DNA from: Pseudomonadota bacterium
GTDB lineage: Bacteria > Pseudomonadota > Gammaproteobacteria > Burkholderiales > Sulfuriferulaceae
Length of the DNA stretch: 64,000 nt
Assembly: GCA_021845925.1 (NCBI GenBank)
Contig: JAJZUW010000003.1
Location: 186,001-250,000, forward strand
Reading direction: 5' to 3'
Under the pieces are notes generated by a model. The model saw nothing but the letters and a program-made list of their open reading frames with translations. It did not search any database and was not told the DNA's origin. A program made the translations under genes and the position numbers. How positions within the stretch are numbered: position 1 is the first letter of the stretch; every line of letters begins with the position of its first letter. Shown one piece after another: positions 53,816 to 62,949 of the stretch.

Positions 53816-54730
53816 TCAGGCCGATCCCGGCCCGATCAGGTTGGCAGCCTCCTCCAGCAGAAAACGCCGGAATGCCATGGCGCTGCCGGACAGGCGTTTT
53901 TCGCGGCGATGCACAATGTACCAGTGGCGCCGGATGGGCATGTGCTGCACGTCCAGAACTGCCAGCCTGCGGGCTTCCAGTTCGAGTTCGACGGTATGCA
54001 GTGAAACCACGCCCAGGCCAAGGCCGGCCTGAACAGCCTGTTTGATGGCCTCGCTACTGTTCATTTCCATGCCGGGAATGTAAGTCAGTTCGTGTTCGGT
54101 GAAAAACCGTTCCATGGCAATGCGGGTGCCCGAGCCGGCCTCGCGAACCAGGAATACCTTGTCCCGCAGGCTTTGCAGCGGGATGTCGCGTTCGCTGGCA
54201 AGTGGATGATCGACGGGGGCAATGACCACCAGCGGATTGTCCATGAACGACTCGGCGATCAGGTCGAGATCGCCGGGCGGCTTGCCCATGATGGCCAGCT
54301 CGATTTCGTTGCTGACCAGTTGCGCCAGCAGGGCCTGACGGTTGGTCACGTCAAGACTGACGGTGACGTCGGGATAACGTTTGAAGAATGTGGCCAGCAG
54401 CTTGGGGGCCACGTAGTTGGCGGTGCTGGCGACGGCAATTTTCAGTTTGCCGCGTTTCAGGCCCTTGAGTTCGGACAGAACTGCTTCGGCTTCGCCGAGC
54501 TGTTCGGCAATGGTACGCGCATAGTGGTATAGCTCGTGGCCGGCTTCGGTGAGAAAGATCTTCTTGCCCAGTTGTTCGAACAGCGGCATGCCGACGTTGT
54601 CTTCCAGCTGGCGGATCTGCATGGAAACCGCCGGTTGGGAAAGATGGAGTTCCTCGGCCGCCCTGGTGAAGCTCAGGTGTCTGGATACCGACGAAAAAAT
54701 GCTCAATTGACGGAAGGTTAGATGTAGCAT
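53816..54730 (-). CDS. cbbR: CbbR-type LysR regulator beside cbbLSQO
   Basis: A 304-residue LysR regulator with the CbbR-like N-terminus MLHLTFRQLSIFSSVSRHLSFTRAAEELHLSQPAVSMQIRQLEDNVG and effector domain FLVREAGSGTRIAMERFF. It diverges from cbbL over 207 bases and is the best candidate activator of RuBisCO expression. It is more like the cso-side regulator than the dab-side one in the recognisable stretches. Confidence 0.9.
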   Translation of the reverse strand: MLHLTFRQLSIFSSVSRHLSFTRAAEELHLSQPAVSMQIRQLEDNVGMPLFEQLGKKIFLTEAGHELYHYARTIAEQLGEAEAVLSELKGLKRGKLKIAVASTANYVAPKLLATFFKRYPDVTVSLDVTNRQALLAQLVSNEIELAIMGKPPGDLDLIAESFMDNPLVVIAPVDHPLASERDIPLQSLRDKVFLVREAGSGTRIAMERFFTEHELTYIPGMEMNSSEAIKQAVQAGLGLGVVSLHTVELELEARRLAVLDVQHMPIRRHWYIVHRREKRLSGSAMAFRRFLLEEAANLIGPGSA

Positions 54731-54762
54731 ATCCCCATGCCAGCGTCACTGGAATTGTTTAG

Positions 54763-54779
54763 GCATTGGCATATAATGC
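54763..54779. promoter_or_regulatory. Likely CbbR operator before cbbL
   Basis: GCATT-N7-AATGC, a dyad containing a T-N11-A LysR box, 33-49 bases before the divergent cbbR start. A second AT-rich stretch (54818-54858) lies closer to cbbL and could hold the activation site. Confidence 0.45.
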
Positions 54780-54867
54780 AACCTGCCGGATGGATCTTGC
54801 GCCAAAGCATAAGGTCTATATTATCATAACAATCAGGATTATTGACTGTTATTTATGTCGGCGCATC

Positions 54868-54876
54868 TGCTATAGT
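54868..54876 (+). promoter_or_regulatory. Extended -10 promoter element of cbbL
   Basis: TG-C-TATAGT: an extended -10 box 62 bases before the cbbL start. No good -35 hexamer at standard spacing, which fits a CbbR-activated promoter. Confidence 0.5.
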
Positions 54877-54937
54877 TTGGGCCATGTCGCAACAAGACAT
54901 AGCCTGGTCTGTTTTTAGTTAATTTGTGGAGGTTGTT

Positions 54938-56359
54938 ATGGCAGTAAAAACATACAACGCCGGTGTGAAAGAGTATCGCCAGACTTACTGGATGCCCGAG
55001 TACACCCCGCTGGACACCGATATTCTTGCATGTTTCAAGATCACACCCCAAGCCGGCGTTGATCGTGAAGAAGCCGCAGCCGCTGTTGCCGCCGAGTCTT
55101 CGACCGGTACCTGGACCACCGTCTGGACCGACCTGCTGACCGACCTGGATTACTACAAGGGCCGTGCGTATGCCATTGAAGACGTGCCTGGCGACGACAC
55201 CTGTTTCTACGCATTCATTGCTTACCCGATCGACCTGTTCGAAGAAGGTTCCGTGGTCAACGTGTTCACCTCGCTGGTGGGCAACGTGTTCGGTTTCAAG
55301 GCAGTTCGTGCCCTGCGTCTGGAAGACGTGCGCTTCCCGATCGCCTATGTGAAGACCTGTGGCGGTCCTCCTCACGGCATCCAGGTCGAACGCGACGTGA
55401 TGAACAAATATGGCCGTCCGCTGCTGGGTTGCACCATCAAGCCGAAGCTGGGTCTGTCTGCCAAGAACTACGGCCGTGCCGTGTACGAATGTCTGCGTGG
55501 CGGTCTGGACTTCACCAAGGACGACGAAAACGTCAACAGCCAGCCGTTCATGCGCTGGCGTCAGCGTTTCGATTTCGTGATGGAAGCCATCAACAAGGCT
55601 GAACGCGAAACCGGCGAACGCAAGGGTCACTACCTGAACGTGACCGCCCCGACCCCGGAAGAAATGTACAAGCGTGCCGAGTACGCCAAGGAAATCGGCG
55701 CACCGATCATCATGCACGACTACATCACCGGCGGTTTCTGTGCCAATACCGGCCTGGCCAACTGGTGTCGTGACAACGGTGTTCTGCTGCACATCCACCG
55801 CGCCATGCACGCCGTTCTGGACCGCAACCCGCACCACGGTATCCACTTCCGCGTGCTGACCAAGATCCTGCGTCTGTCGGGTGGTGATCACCTGCACTCC
55901 GGTACCGTTGTGGGCAAGCTGGAAGGCGACCGCGAAGCAACTCTGGGCTGGATCGACATGATGCGCGAAAGCTTCATCAAGGAAGACCGCAGCCGTGGCA
56001 TCTTCTTTGACCAGGACTGGGGCTCCATGCCTGGCGTTCTGCCGGTCGCTTCTGGTGGTATTCACGTCTGGCACATGCCTGCTCTGGTGAACATCTTCGG
56101 TGATGATTCCGTTCTGCAATTTGGTGGTGGTACCCTGGGTCACCCATGGGGCAACGCTGCCGGTGCAGCTGCCAACCGCGTTGCTCTGGAAGCTTGCGTC
56201 GAAGCCCGTAACCGTGGCGTCGCCATCGAGCGCGAAGGCAAGGAAGTGCTGACCAAGGCCGCTGCCAACAGCCCAGAACTGAAGATCGCCATGGAAACCT
56301 GGAAAGAGATCAAGTTCGAGTTCGACACTGTCGACAAGCTGGACGTGGCTCACAAGTAA
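54938..56359 (+). CDS. cbbL: CbbL, RuBisCO large subunit (form IA)
   Basis: Fixes CO2 on ribulose-1,5-bisphosphate. The 473-residue sequence is form [24 protein letters not shown]. The catalytic Lys is in TIKPKLGLS, the carbamylated Lys in [11 protein letters not shown], and loop 6 in [21 protein letters not shown] is also standard. I chose the ATG at 54938 (GGAGG six bases upstream). Downstream cbbS carries the insertion of the cbbQO-associated type. First gene of cbbLSQO. Confidence 0.97.
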   Translation: MAVKTYNAGVKEYRQTYWMPEYTPLDTDILACFKITPQAGVDREEAAAAVAAESSTGTWTTVWTDLLTDLDYYKGRAYAIEDVPGDDTCFYAFIAYPIDLFEEGSVVNVFTSLVGNVFGFKAVRALRLEDVRFPIAYVKTCGGPPHGIQVERDVMNKYGRPLLGCTIKPKLGLSAKNYGRAVYECLRGGLDFTKDDENVNSQPFMRWRQRFDFVMEAINKAERETGERKGHYLNVTAPTPEEMYKRAEYAKEIGAPIIMHDYITGGFCANTGLANWCRDNGVLLHIHRAMHAVLDRNPHHGIHFRVLTKILRLSGGDHLHSGTVVGKLEGDREATLGWIDMMRESFIKEDRSRGIFFDQDWGSMPGVLPVASGGIHVWHMPALVNIFGDDSVLQFGGGTLGHPWGNAAGAAANRVALEACVEARNRGVAIEREGKEVLTKAAANSPELKIAMETWKEIKFEFDTVDKLDVAHK

Positions 56360-56446
56360 GCATTTGCAGTAGAACGGTCCGCGTGTGGCCCATCCCGGCG
56401 CACGCGGGCGGACTGTACACTGAATACTTTCCCGAAAGGAATATCA

Positions 56447-56803
56447 ATGTCTGAAGTACTGGATTACAAAAGCCGTCTGAGCGATCCCGCCAGCCGCAAG
56501 TTCGAGACCTTCTCCTACCTGCCGGCGATGACCAACGACGAAATCCGCAAACAGGTCGAATACATCGTGAGCAAAGGCTGGAATCCGGCTATCGAGCACA
56601 CCGAACCCGAGCATCTGATGGACTCTTACTGGTACATGTGGAAGCTGCCGATGTTTGGCGAAACCGATGTGACCCGTATCCTGGGCGAAGCAGAAGCCTG
56701 CCACAAGGCCAACCCGAACAACCACGTTCGTCTGGTCGGCTACGACAACTTTGCCCAAAGCCAGGGTGCCTCCATGGTGATCTTCCGCGGCAAGACTGTG
56801 TAA
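56447..56803 (+). CDS. cbbS: CbbS, RuBisCO small subunit (cbbQO-associated type)
   Basis: A 118-residue small subunit. The N-terminal stretch [20 protein letters not shown] has about six more residues than carboxysomal (IAc) CbbS proteins and matches the IAq type that occurs with cbbQ and cbb[16 protein letters not shown] and [12 protein letters not shown] are standard. AAAGGAA precedes the ATG. Confidence 0.95.
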   Translation: MSEVLDYKSRLSDPASRKFETFSYLPAMTNDEIRKQVEYIVSKGWNPAIEHTEPEHLMDSYWYMWKLPMFGETDVTRILGEAEACHKANPNNHVRLVGYDNFAQSQGASMVIFRGKTV

Positions 56804-56827
56804 GCAGCCAACGGCGAGAACAACACG

Positions 56828-56890
56828 CCCCCGCCGTGCACCCGGCCCGTGTTCAGCACAGGACCGGGCATTGCGGGGGTTTGTTTTTCT
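56828..56890 (+). terminator. Terminator/attenuator between cbbS and cbbQ
   Basis: A nested stem: CCCCCGC (56828-56834) pairs with GCGGGGG (56873-56879) and an inner CCCGG/CCGGG pair lies between. It is followed by TTTGTTTTTC. It should let most transcripts stop after cbbLS while a fraction reads into cbbQO, which fits the large difference in protein need. Confidence 0.7.
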
Positions 56891-56964
56891 TCAAAGACGC
56901 CGCAGGGCGACGCCTCTGAAGCAAAACAGACCATACCAGCAGAATCTCGTGAAAGGACAGTGAA

Positions 56965-57768
56965 ATGAGCGACATCATGGAACAGTACCGGGTCAAGAAG
57001 GAACCTTACTATCGTTCCGTCGGCGATGAAGTGCAGCTGTACGAAGCAGCTTATTCAGTACGCATGCCGATGATGCTGAAAGGGCCAACAGGTTGTGGTA
57101 AAACCCGTTTCGTCGAATACATGGCCTGGAAACTGGGCAAGCCTCTCATCACGGTTGCCTGTAACGAAGACATGACTGCATCCGATCTGGTTGGCCGCTT
57201 CCTGCTCGATGCCAGCGGTACCCGCTGGCAGGATGGTCCGCTGGCCATTGCCGCCCGTCATGGCGCCATTTGCTATCTGGACGAAGTGGTCGAAGCGCGC
57301 CAGGACACCACAGTGGTGATTCACCCGCTGACCGATGCGCGTCGTGCGCTTCCGCTGGAGAAAAAGGGCGAGCTGATCGAAGCACATCCGGATTTTCAGC
57401 TGGTGATCTCCTACAATCCTGGCTACCAGAGCCTGATGAAGGATCTCAAGCAATCCACCAAGCAACGTTTCGGTGGACTGGATTTCAATTATCCGGAACA
57501 TGGCATCGAACAGGAAATCGTGGCGCACGAAGGCGGTGTCAATGCCGAAGTGGCCGACAAGCTGGTATCGATTGCCGAGCGTGCACGTAATCTGAAGGGA
57601 CACGGTCTGGATGAGGGCATTTCCACACGTATGCTGATCTACGCAGCATCGCTGATCGCGCGCAATGTCGAACCCAGCGCTGCCTGTCGTGTCGCGCTGG
57701 TACGTCCGATTACCGATGACCCTGACATGCGTGATGCACTGGATGCGGCGGTAAGCACCTACTTCTGA
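56965..57768 (+). CDS. cbbQ: CbbQ, MoxR-type AAA+ ATPase of the RuBisCO activase
   Basis: A 267-residue AAA+ protein: Walker [10 protein letters not shown] (about residue 40), Walker [11 protein letters not shown], and sensor VISYNPGYQ. With CbbO it forms the CbbQO activase that removes inhibitory sugar phosphates from form I RuBisCO. GAAAGGAC precedes the ATG. Confidence 0.95.
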   Translation: MSDIMEQYRVKKEPYYRSVGDEVQLYEAAYSVRMPMMLKGPTGCGKTRFVEYMAWKLGKPLITVACNEDMTASDLVGRFLLDASGTRWQDGPLAIAARHGAICYLDEVVEARQDTTVVIHPLTDARRALPLEKKGELIEAHPDFQLVISYNPGYQSLMKDLKQSTKQRFGGLDFNYPEHGIEQEIVAHEGGVNAEVADKLVSIAERARNLKGHGLDEGISTRMLIYAASLIARNVEPSAACRVALVRPITDDPDMRDALDAAVSTYF

Positions 57769-57914
57769 CGCATCTTCCGGTAACTGGCGGGTATGACCCC
57801 GCCAGACCCGCGCAAATCGGTTAGGGCTGCGCACTCTACGCGCGTCAGCCGCGGCCAGGAACATGCGCGGCTGCCGGAGCATATCGGAAACCGCTCCCAC
57901 AAGAGGGAAGAGCT

Positions 57915-60287
57915 ATGTCGATTCATCTGGAAGATTACGAGGAATTCCTCGCTGAACTGTCAGAGCAGTCGCGTGAAATTCTGCAAACCACCTGGCAGGA
58001 TGCTGCCCGGGTGTTCAGTCCGCTGGGGTTGCAGCGCTATATGGATGGCGCTGCTTCGCTGAAGAATCTTGGCCGCGGTCAGGAACTGGTAACCACCTAT
58101 ATCGAGAATGCGCCGGCCGTCGCACGCGCTGTTGGCGAAGATGTGGTGCCGGACATGGTGTATGCCGCCATGATGATGGCGTCGAAGACCAGCGGAACCG
58201 TGATCGACCTCATGCTGTCGACAGCGCCGTTTGCTGCCGAACGTCTGGGCGATGCCGAACTGTTCAAGAAATACCTGCAACTGGTCAATAACCTTTTGGC
58301 CAGCGCGCCGCGCGGCGTCAAGCCGATGCTCGACAACCTGGAAAAGCTGTTTTCCCAGCTCACTCTGGGTGGATTGCGCCGCTGGGCAAACTGGGGTGCG
58401 CAAGCGCACCGGACCAACTACGAAGAGCAGGTGCGTTATTTCGGTTTGCAGACGCCGGAATCGCTGGCCATCATGCAGCAGGAGCGCAAAGGCACGCTGC
58501 TGGTCGATGTCCACCGGCGGATCAACATGTACCTGCGTGCGCTGTGGGGCCGCGATTTTTTCATGCGACCGACTTCAGGTGACTTTGAAAAGCGTGAAGG
58601 CTACAAGCCCTACATTGCCGACTATTTGCTGCATATTCCCGACGCATTTGATGATTTTGTCATCAAGGATGCCGATGGCAATGAAATCGAGCGGGTCAAT
58701 GGACTGGAAATGTACCGTGCGGCAACCGCGCACTGCGCGGCACACGTGATGTATACCACCGAGCCAATTTCTGCGGAAAATCTGAATCCCCTGCAGATTG
58801 CCGTGATTTCGGTGATTGAAGATGCCCGGGTCGAGCGCAATGCCATCCGACGTTTTCCCGGACTGGCCCAGCTGTGGTCACGCCTGCATGTGATCACGCC
58901 GAAGCAGGACAAGACAGTTGGCGATTACCTGAACCGGATTGCCCGGGCGTTGCTTGACCCGGCTTACCAGGATGACCACCCGCTGGTCGTCAAGGCGCGT
59001 GAGCTGTTTGCCGCCGAGCAGGAACGTCTGGCCGACAACCAGATGTCGTGGGATATCGGCGTTCAGCTGGCTCACGAATTCACCCAGATGCGCATGTCGT
59101 TCCAGCCGCGCACCGATGTGCTGGTAGCGCCATATCTGGATGACAACCGTTATTTCTGGCAGTTTGAGGAATTCGATCCGGACAAGGCTGCCACTGCCGG
59201 TTACGACTCCGTCCAGCAAGTACGCAAATATGTGAGCGTCATGGAAATGGTCAACGAGGTGGATACCGAGCTGGCCGGCGATGATGCGCAGGAAGTCTGG
59301 GTGCTGGCAACCGAACTGTTCCCGTATGAGAACATTGGCGAATCCAGTGGCGGAAAATCCTGGAATGACATGGAAGGCCGCGAACCGATGGCGGCACCGG
59401 TGCACTATCCGGAATGGGATTACCAGATCCAGCTGGAGCGACCCACCTGGACCACTATCATGGAAAAGCGGGCCAAGGCGGGTGATCTGCAGATCATTGA
59501 AGACATTGCCTCGCAATACAAGCGCGAAATCCAGCGCATGAAATTCCTTCTGGATGCCATGCAGCCGCAAGGCGTTCAGCGCATCCGCAAGCTGGAAGAC
59601 GGCGACGAGGTGGACATCAATGCTGCGATCCGGTCGATGATCGAAATCCGCATGGGCATGCAGCCCGATCCGCGCATCATGATGCGCTCGGTGCGCAAGA
59701 CCCGCGACATTTCAGTCATGGTGCTGGTTGACCTGTCCGAATCCACCAATGACAAGGTGGCGGGCCAGGATCACACCGTGCTGGATCTGACCCGTCAGGC
59801 CTGCGTGCTGCTGGCCGACGCCATCAGCAAGATTGGCGATCCGTTTGCCATCCACGGTTTCTGCTCGGATGGCCGTCACGAGGTGGAGTACTACCGCTTC
59901 AAGGATTTCGACCAGCCGTACGATGAGGTGCCCAAAGCCAGACTGGCTGGCATGACTGGCCAGTTGTCCACCCGGATGGGAGCAGCGGTGCGCCATGCAG
60001 CCCATTACCTGAAGCAGCAGCGGTCCGCCAAAAAGCTGATGCTGGTCATTACCGATGGTGAACCGGCAGATATCGATGTACGTGATCCACAGTATTTGCG
60101 CAATGACACCAAAAAGGCAGTCGAGGAAGCTGGCCGCAATGGCATCATCACCTACTGCATGAGTCTCGATCCGCGTGCCGATCAGTATGTGTCACGGATT
60201 TTTGGCGCACGCAACTACATGGTTGTCGATCATGTTGAGCGGCTGCCAGAAAAGCTGCCTTTGCTCTACGCAGGTTTGACACGCTGA
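57915..60287 (+). CDS. cbbO: CbbO, VWA-domain subunit of the RuBisCO activase
   Basis: A 790-residue adaptor with a C-terminal von Willebrand A domain; the MIDAS motif is VLVDLSESTND (DxSxS) with later VITDGEPAD. CbbO binds RuBisCO through this domain and is driven by CbbQ hexamers. The long N-terminal part is helical and of the expected length. GAGGGAAGAG precedes the ATG. Last gene of the cbbLSQO operon. Confidence 0.94.
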   Translation: MSIHLEDYEEFLAELSEQSREILQTTWQDAARVFSPLGLQRYMDGAASLKNLGRGQELVTTYIENAPAVARAVGEDVVPDMVYAAMMMASKTSGTVIDLMLSTAPFAAERLGDAELFKKYLQLVNNLLASAPRGVKPMLDNLEKLFSQLTLGGLRRWANWGAQAHRTNYEEQVRYFGLQTPESLAIMQQERKGTLLVDVHRRINMYLRALWGRDFFMRPTSGDFEKREGYKPYIADYLLHIPDAFDDFVIKDADGNEIERVNGLEMYRAATAHCAAHVMYTTEPISAENLNPLQIAVISVIEDARVERNAIRRFPGLAQLWSRLHVITPKQDKTVGDYLNRIARALLDPAYQDDHPLVVKARELFAAEQERLADNQMSWDIGVQLAHEFTQMRMSFQPRTDVLVAPYLDDNRYFWQFEEFDPDKAATAGYDSVQQVRKYVSVMEMVNEVDTELAGDDAQEVWVLATELFPYENIGESSGGKSWNDMEGREPMAAPVHYPEWDYQIQLERPTWTTIMEKRAKAGDLQIIEDIASQYKREIQRMKFLLDAMQPQGVQRIRKLEDGDEVDINAAIRSMIEIRMGMQPDPRIMMRSVRKTRDISVMVLVDLSESTNDKVAGQDHTVLDLTRQACVLLADAISKIGDPFAIHGFCSDGRHEVEYYRFKDFDQPYDEVPKARLAGMTGQLSTRMGAAVRHAAHYLKQQRSAKKLMLVITDGEPADIDVRDPQYLRNDTKKAVEEAGRNGIITYCMSLDPRADQYVSRIFGARNYMVVDHVERLPEKLPLLYAGLTR

Positions 60288-60325
60288 ACGAACTGATCCG
60301 GTTTGGTGGCGTGATTGCCAGCCGG

Positions 60326-60769
60326 TCAGTGCTCCACCACCGGTGGAGGCCACAGTGCAGTGCCGGGTGGGAATGCCTCATCGAAGCGGGCCAGCATCTC
60401 AGTGTCGCCCAGACTGGCGATTCGTTTCCGCAGCAGAGCCAGATCCGCATTGAAGATGTCTTCGGCAAACCGGAAGCAGTCTTCCGCGCTGCCCGACTCC
60501 AGAATGCGCGTTTGGAGCCTGCTGTTGACCGCGCCAACAATATCACGGGCAAAACGCAGGCAGAGTTCGGTCGTGCCGTGCTGGATCACACAGGATTCCA
60601 GTGCCGGAATATCTGCGGTCATGATGTCACGGGCAAACCGGTAACAGGTTTCCGCATCGTGGCGACGTAGCAGTTCTGCCTGTGCCCGCGCCACGTCCAG
60701 CTGGTCATGACGGGCGGCTTCCAGGATGTCGTCGCCGCTTGCCCTGGCAAGCCAGTCGGTATCATTCAT
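60326..60769 (-). CDS. Protein of three 28-residue repeats, unknown function
   Basis: A 147-residue acidic, Cys-containing protein I do not recognise. Residues 42-69, 70-97 and 98-125 are three copies of a 28-residue unit that starts CYRFARDI, CLRFARDI and CFRFAEDI, so Cys, Arg-Phe-Ala and Asp-Ile recur at fixed positions. It should fold as a short solenoid of helices. No signal or membrane segment. The start overlaps the end of the copper ATPase gene by eight bases on the same strand; cbbO converges on it. I chose the ATG at 60769 because an earlier start would extend into the ATPase gene. Confidence 0.7.
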   Translation of the reverse strand: MNDTDWLARASGDDILEAARHDQLDVARAQAELLRRHDAETCYRFARDIMTADIPALESCVIQHGTTELCLRFARDIVGAVNSRLQTRILESGSAEDCFRFAEDIFNADLALLRKRIASLGDTEMLARFDEAFPPGTALWPPPVVEH

Positions 60770-62936
60770 TGAGCGCCGTTTCGACAAGAGTAGGCCGCCA
60801 GCGACGCAGCAGCAGGGCGCTGGTAACGACACTCACACTACTGAACGCCATGGCGCCACCGGCAATGGCAGGATTCAGCAGGCCGGCTGCTGCCAGTGGC
60901 AGGCCAAACAGGTTATAGATGAACGCCCAGAACAGGTTGCGCCACAATGTGTTCCAGGTTTTGCGTGAAATATCCAGCGCTGCCGGCACCAGTAGGAGAT
61001 TGCTGCGCATCAGGGTAATGCCGGCACTGTCCATGGCAATGTCGCTGCCACTGCCCATGGCCATGCCAACGTCGGCAGCCGTGAGTGCAGGCGCATCGTT
61101 GATGCCATCGCCAACCATGGCAACCACGCCATATTGATCGCGCAGTCGCGCAATGGCGGCCAGTTTGCCGGCCGGGTCCAGATCGGCGGCATGCTGGTCA
61201 ACGCCAAGCTGCCGCGCCAGATGGCCGGCAATGCCAGCATGATCTCCCGTCAGCATGCAGGTGTATACCCCCAGATCACGCAGCTGTTGTATGGCGGAGA
61301 TGGCTTCCGGCCGCAGCGGGTCGGCAAAACCGAAGCGGCCGACAATGTCGCGCACGCCGTTTTGCTCGCGAACCAGCCATGACATGGTTTCGATATTGTC
61401 TGGCAAAGGGTCTGGCTGGCCAAGTCCCAGTTCGGCGAGCAGGCGGCCATTGCCCATCCACCATGTTATGTGATCGAGTTCACCATAAATGCCGCGGCCG
61501 ATCAGGCTCTGGCTGTTGGTGACAAGGCGCAGGGCCAGTTGGCGCGAGTCCGCCGCAGTGCGCAATGCCAGCGAAAGTGGGTGGTTGCTCTGTTGTTGAA
61601 GACTGGCAGCCAGCACCAGCAATTCGTCTTGAGCCAGATCGGCAAGAGGCGTCACGCCGGTTAAAGCAGGCTTGCCAACAGTCAGCGTGCCGGTCTTGTC
61701 AAACGCAACGCAACGCACGCGATGAGCTGTTTCCAGCACCGTTGCGTCACGGATCAGAATGCCATGGCGGGCGGCAACACCCGTGCCGGCCATGATGGCG
61801 GTTGGCGTGGCCAGACCAAGCGCACACGGACAGGCAATGACCATCACGGCCACGGCATTGAGAATGGCATTCTGCCAGCCTGCGCCGACCATCAGCCAGC
61901 CGGCCAGTGTCAGCATGGCAAGTGCAAGAACCACGGGCACGAATACGGCGCTGATGCGGTCAGCCAGTCGCTGGACTGGTGGCTTGACTGTCTGCGCACG
62001 CTCCACCTGTTCGATGATGCGGGCCAATACGGTCTGGTTGCCGCAGGCAGTGACCTCAACCTCCAGCGCTCCCTGGATATTCAGGGTTCCGGCGGTCACA
62101 CTGGCTCCGGGCTGCTTGTCTACCGGCATGCTTTCGCCGGTGAGCATGGATTCATCAGTGCTGGACTGACCAGCCAGAACCAGACCATCGGCGGGCAGGC
62201 GTTCGCCCGGCCGGATCAGCATCCGGTCGCCAACACGCAACTGCTCGAGCGGGATGTCGATTTCCGTGTCCTCACGGCGCACCCGTGCAGAATCGGGACG
62301 CAGTTGCGCCAGCCCCCGTATGGCCGAAGCGGTGGCCTTGCGCGCGCGAACTTCCAGCCATTTTCCAAACAGTACCAGGGTAATGACCGTGGCCGAGGCT
62401 TCAAAATAGAGCGTTTCCGACTGGTGAACCAGTTTCCAGACCGATAAGCCCCAGGCGGCGCTGGTGCCCAGGGCAACCAGCAGGTCCATGTTGCCGGAGC
62501 CAGCGCGGGCCGCATGCCAGCCTGCGCGGTAGAACCGCCAGCCGAGCCAGAACTGTACCGGGGTTGCCAGCAGGAATTGCAGCCAGCCCGGCAGGCCAAA
62601 GCGTATTCCGGCCAGCATGGCGAACATGGGCATATTCAGGGGCAGGGTAAGCAGCCCTGCCATCAGGACATGCAGCCAGGTCCGGTCAACCGGCTCGGCA
62701 GCAGATCGGGCTTCGGATTTCTCGGTTGCTTCGAATCCCGTGTTTGTCACCGCTTCCAGCAGGCTGGCAACCTGCACCGATGGCAAGGTCACCAGTCTGG
62801 CCTCTTCCGTGGCCAGATTCACCGTGACCGAGGTGACGCCAGGAACTGCCGCCAGCGCTCGCTCCAGACGGCTCACACAGGAAGCGCAGGTCATTCCTCG
62901 TATAGCGAGCTGGTGTTCGGTTCCGGAGTCGGTCAT
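60762..62936 (-). CDS. copA: CopA-type copper-translocating P1B ATPase
   Basis: A 724-residue ATPase that exports Cu(I). It has one N-terminal heavy-metal domain (IRGMTCASCVSRLE), eight membrane segments, the CPC ion motif (ACPCALGLATP), the phosphorylated Asp in FDKTGTLTVG, TGES in the actuator domain, and GDGINDAPAL. A His-Pro motif for P1B (NHPLSLAL) is present. I chose the ATG at 62936, with GGAGG upstream; an in-frame ATG at 62948 would overlap the neighbour. Some CPC ATPases supply copper to oxidases rather than detoxify, so export versus assembly is open. Confidence 0.93.
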   Translation of the reverse strand: MTDSGTEHQLAIRGMTCASCVSRLERALAAVPGVTSVTVNLATEEARLVTLPSVQVASLLEAVTNTGFEATEKSEARSAAEPVDRTWLHVLMAGLLTLPLNMPMFAMLAGIRFGLPGWLQFLLATPVQFWLGWRFYRAGWHAARAGSGNMDLLVALGTSAAWGLSVWKLVHQSETLYFEASATVITLVLFGKWLEVRARKATASAIRGLAQLRPDSARVRREDTEIDIPLEQLRVGDRMLIRPGERLPADGLVLAGQSSTDESMLTGESMPVDKQPGASVTAGTLNIQGALEVEVTACGNQTVLARIIEQVERAQTVKPPVQRLADRISAVFVPVVLALAMLTLAGWLMVGAGWQNAILNAVAVMVIACPCALGLATPTAIMAGTGVAARHGILIRDATVLETAHRVRCVAFDKTGTLTVGKPALTGVTPLADLAQDELLVLAASLQQQSNHPLSLALRTAADSRQLALRLVTNSQSLIGRGIYGELDHITWWMGNGRLLAELGLGQPDPLPDNIETMSWLVREQNGVRDIVGRFGFADPLRPEAISAIQQLRDLGVYTCMLTGDHAGIAGHLARQLGVDQHAADLDPAGKLAAIARLRDQYGVVAMVGDGINDAPALTAADVGMAMGSGSDIAMDSAGITLMRSNLLLVPAALDISRKTWNTLWRNLFWAFIYNLFGLPLAAAGLLNPAIAGGAMAFSSVSVVTSALLLRRWRPTLVETALNE

Positions 62937-62949
62937 GGGGGCCTCCATC

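Noticed and set aside
54839-56353. Antisense frame (504 codons) opposite cbbL
   Set aside because: It lies entirely opposite a highly conserved gene and shows no protein family pattern.
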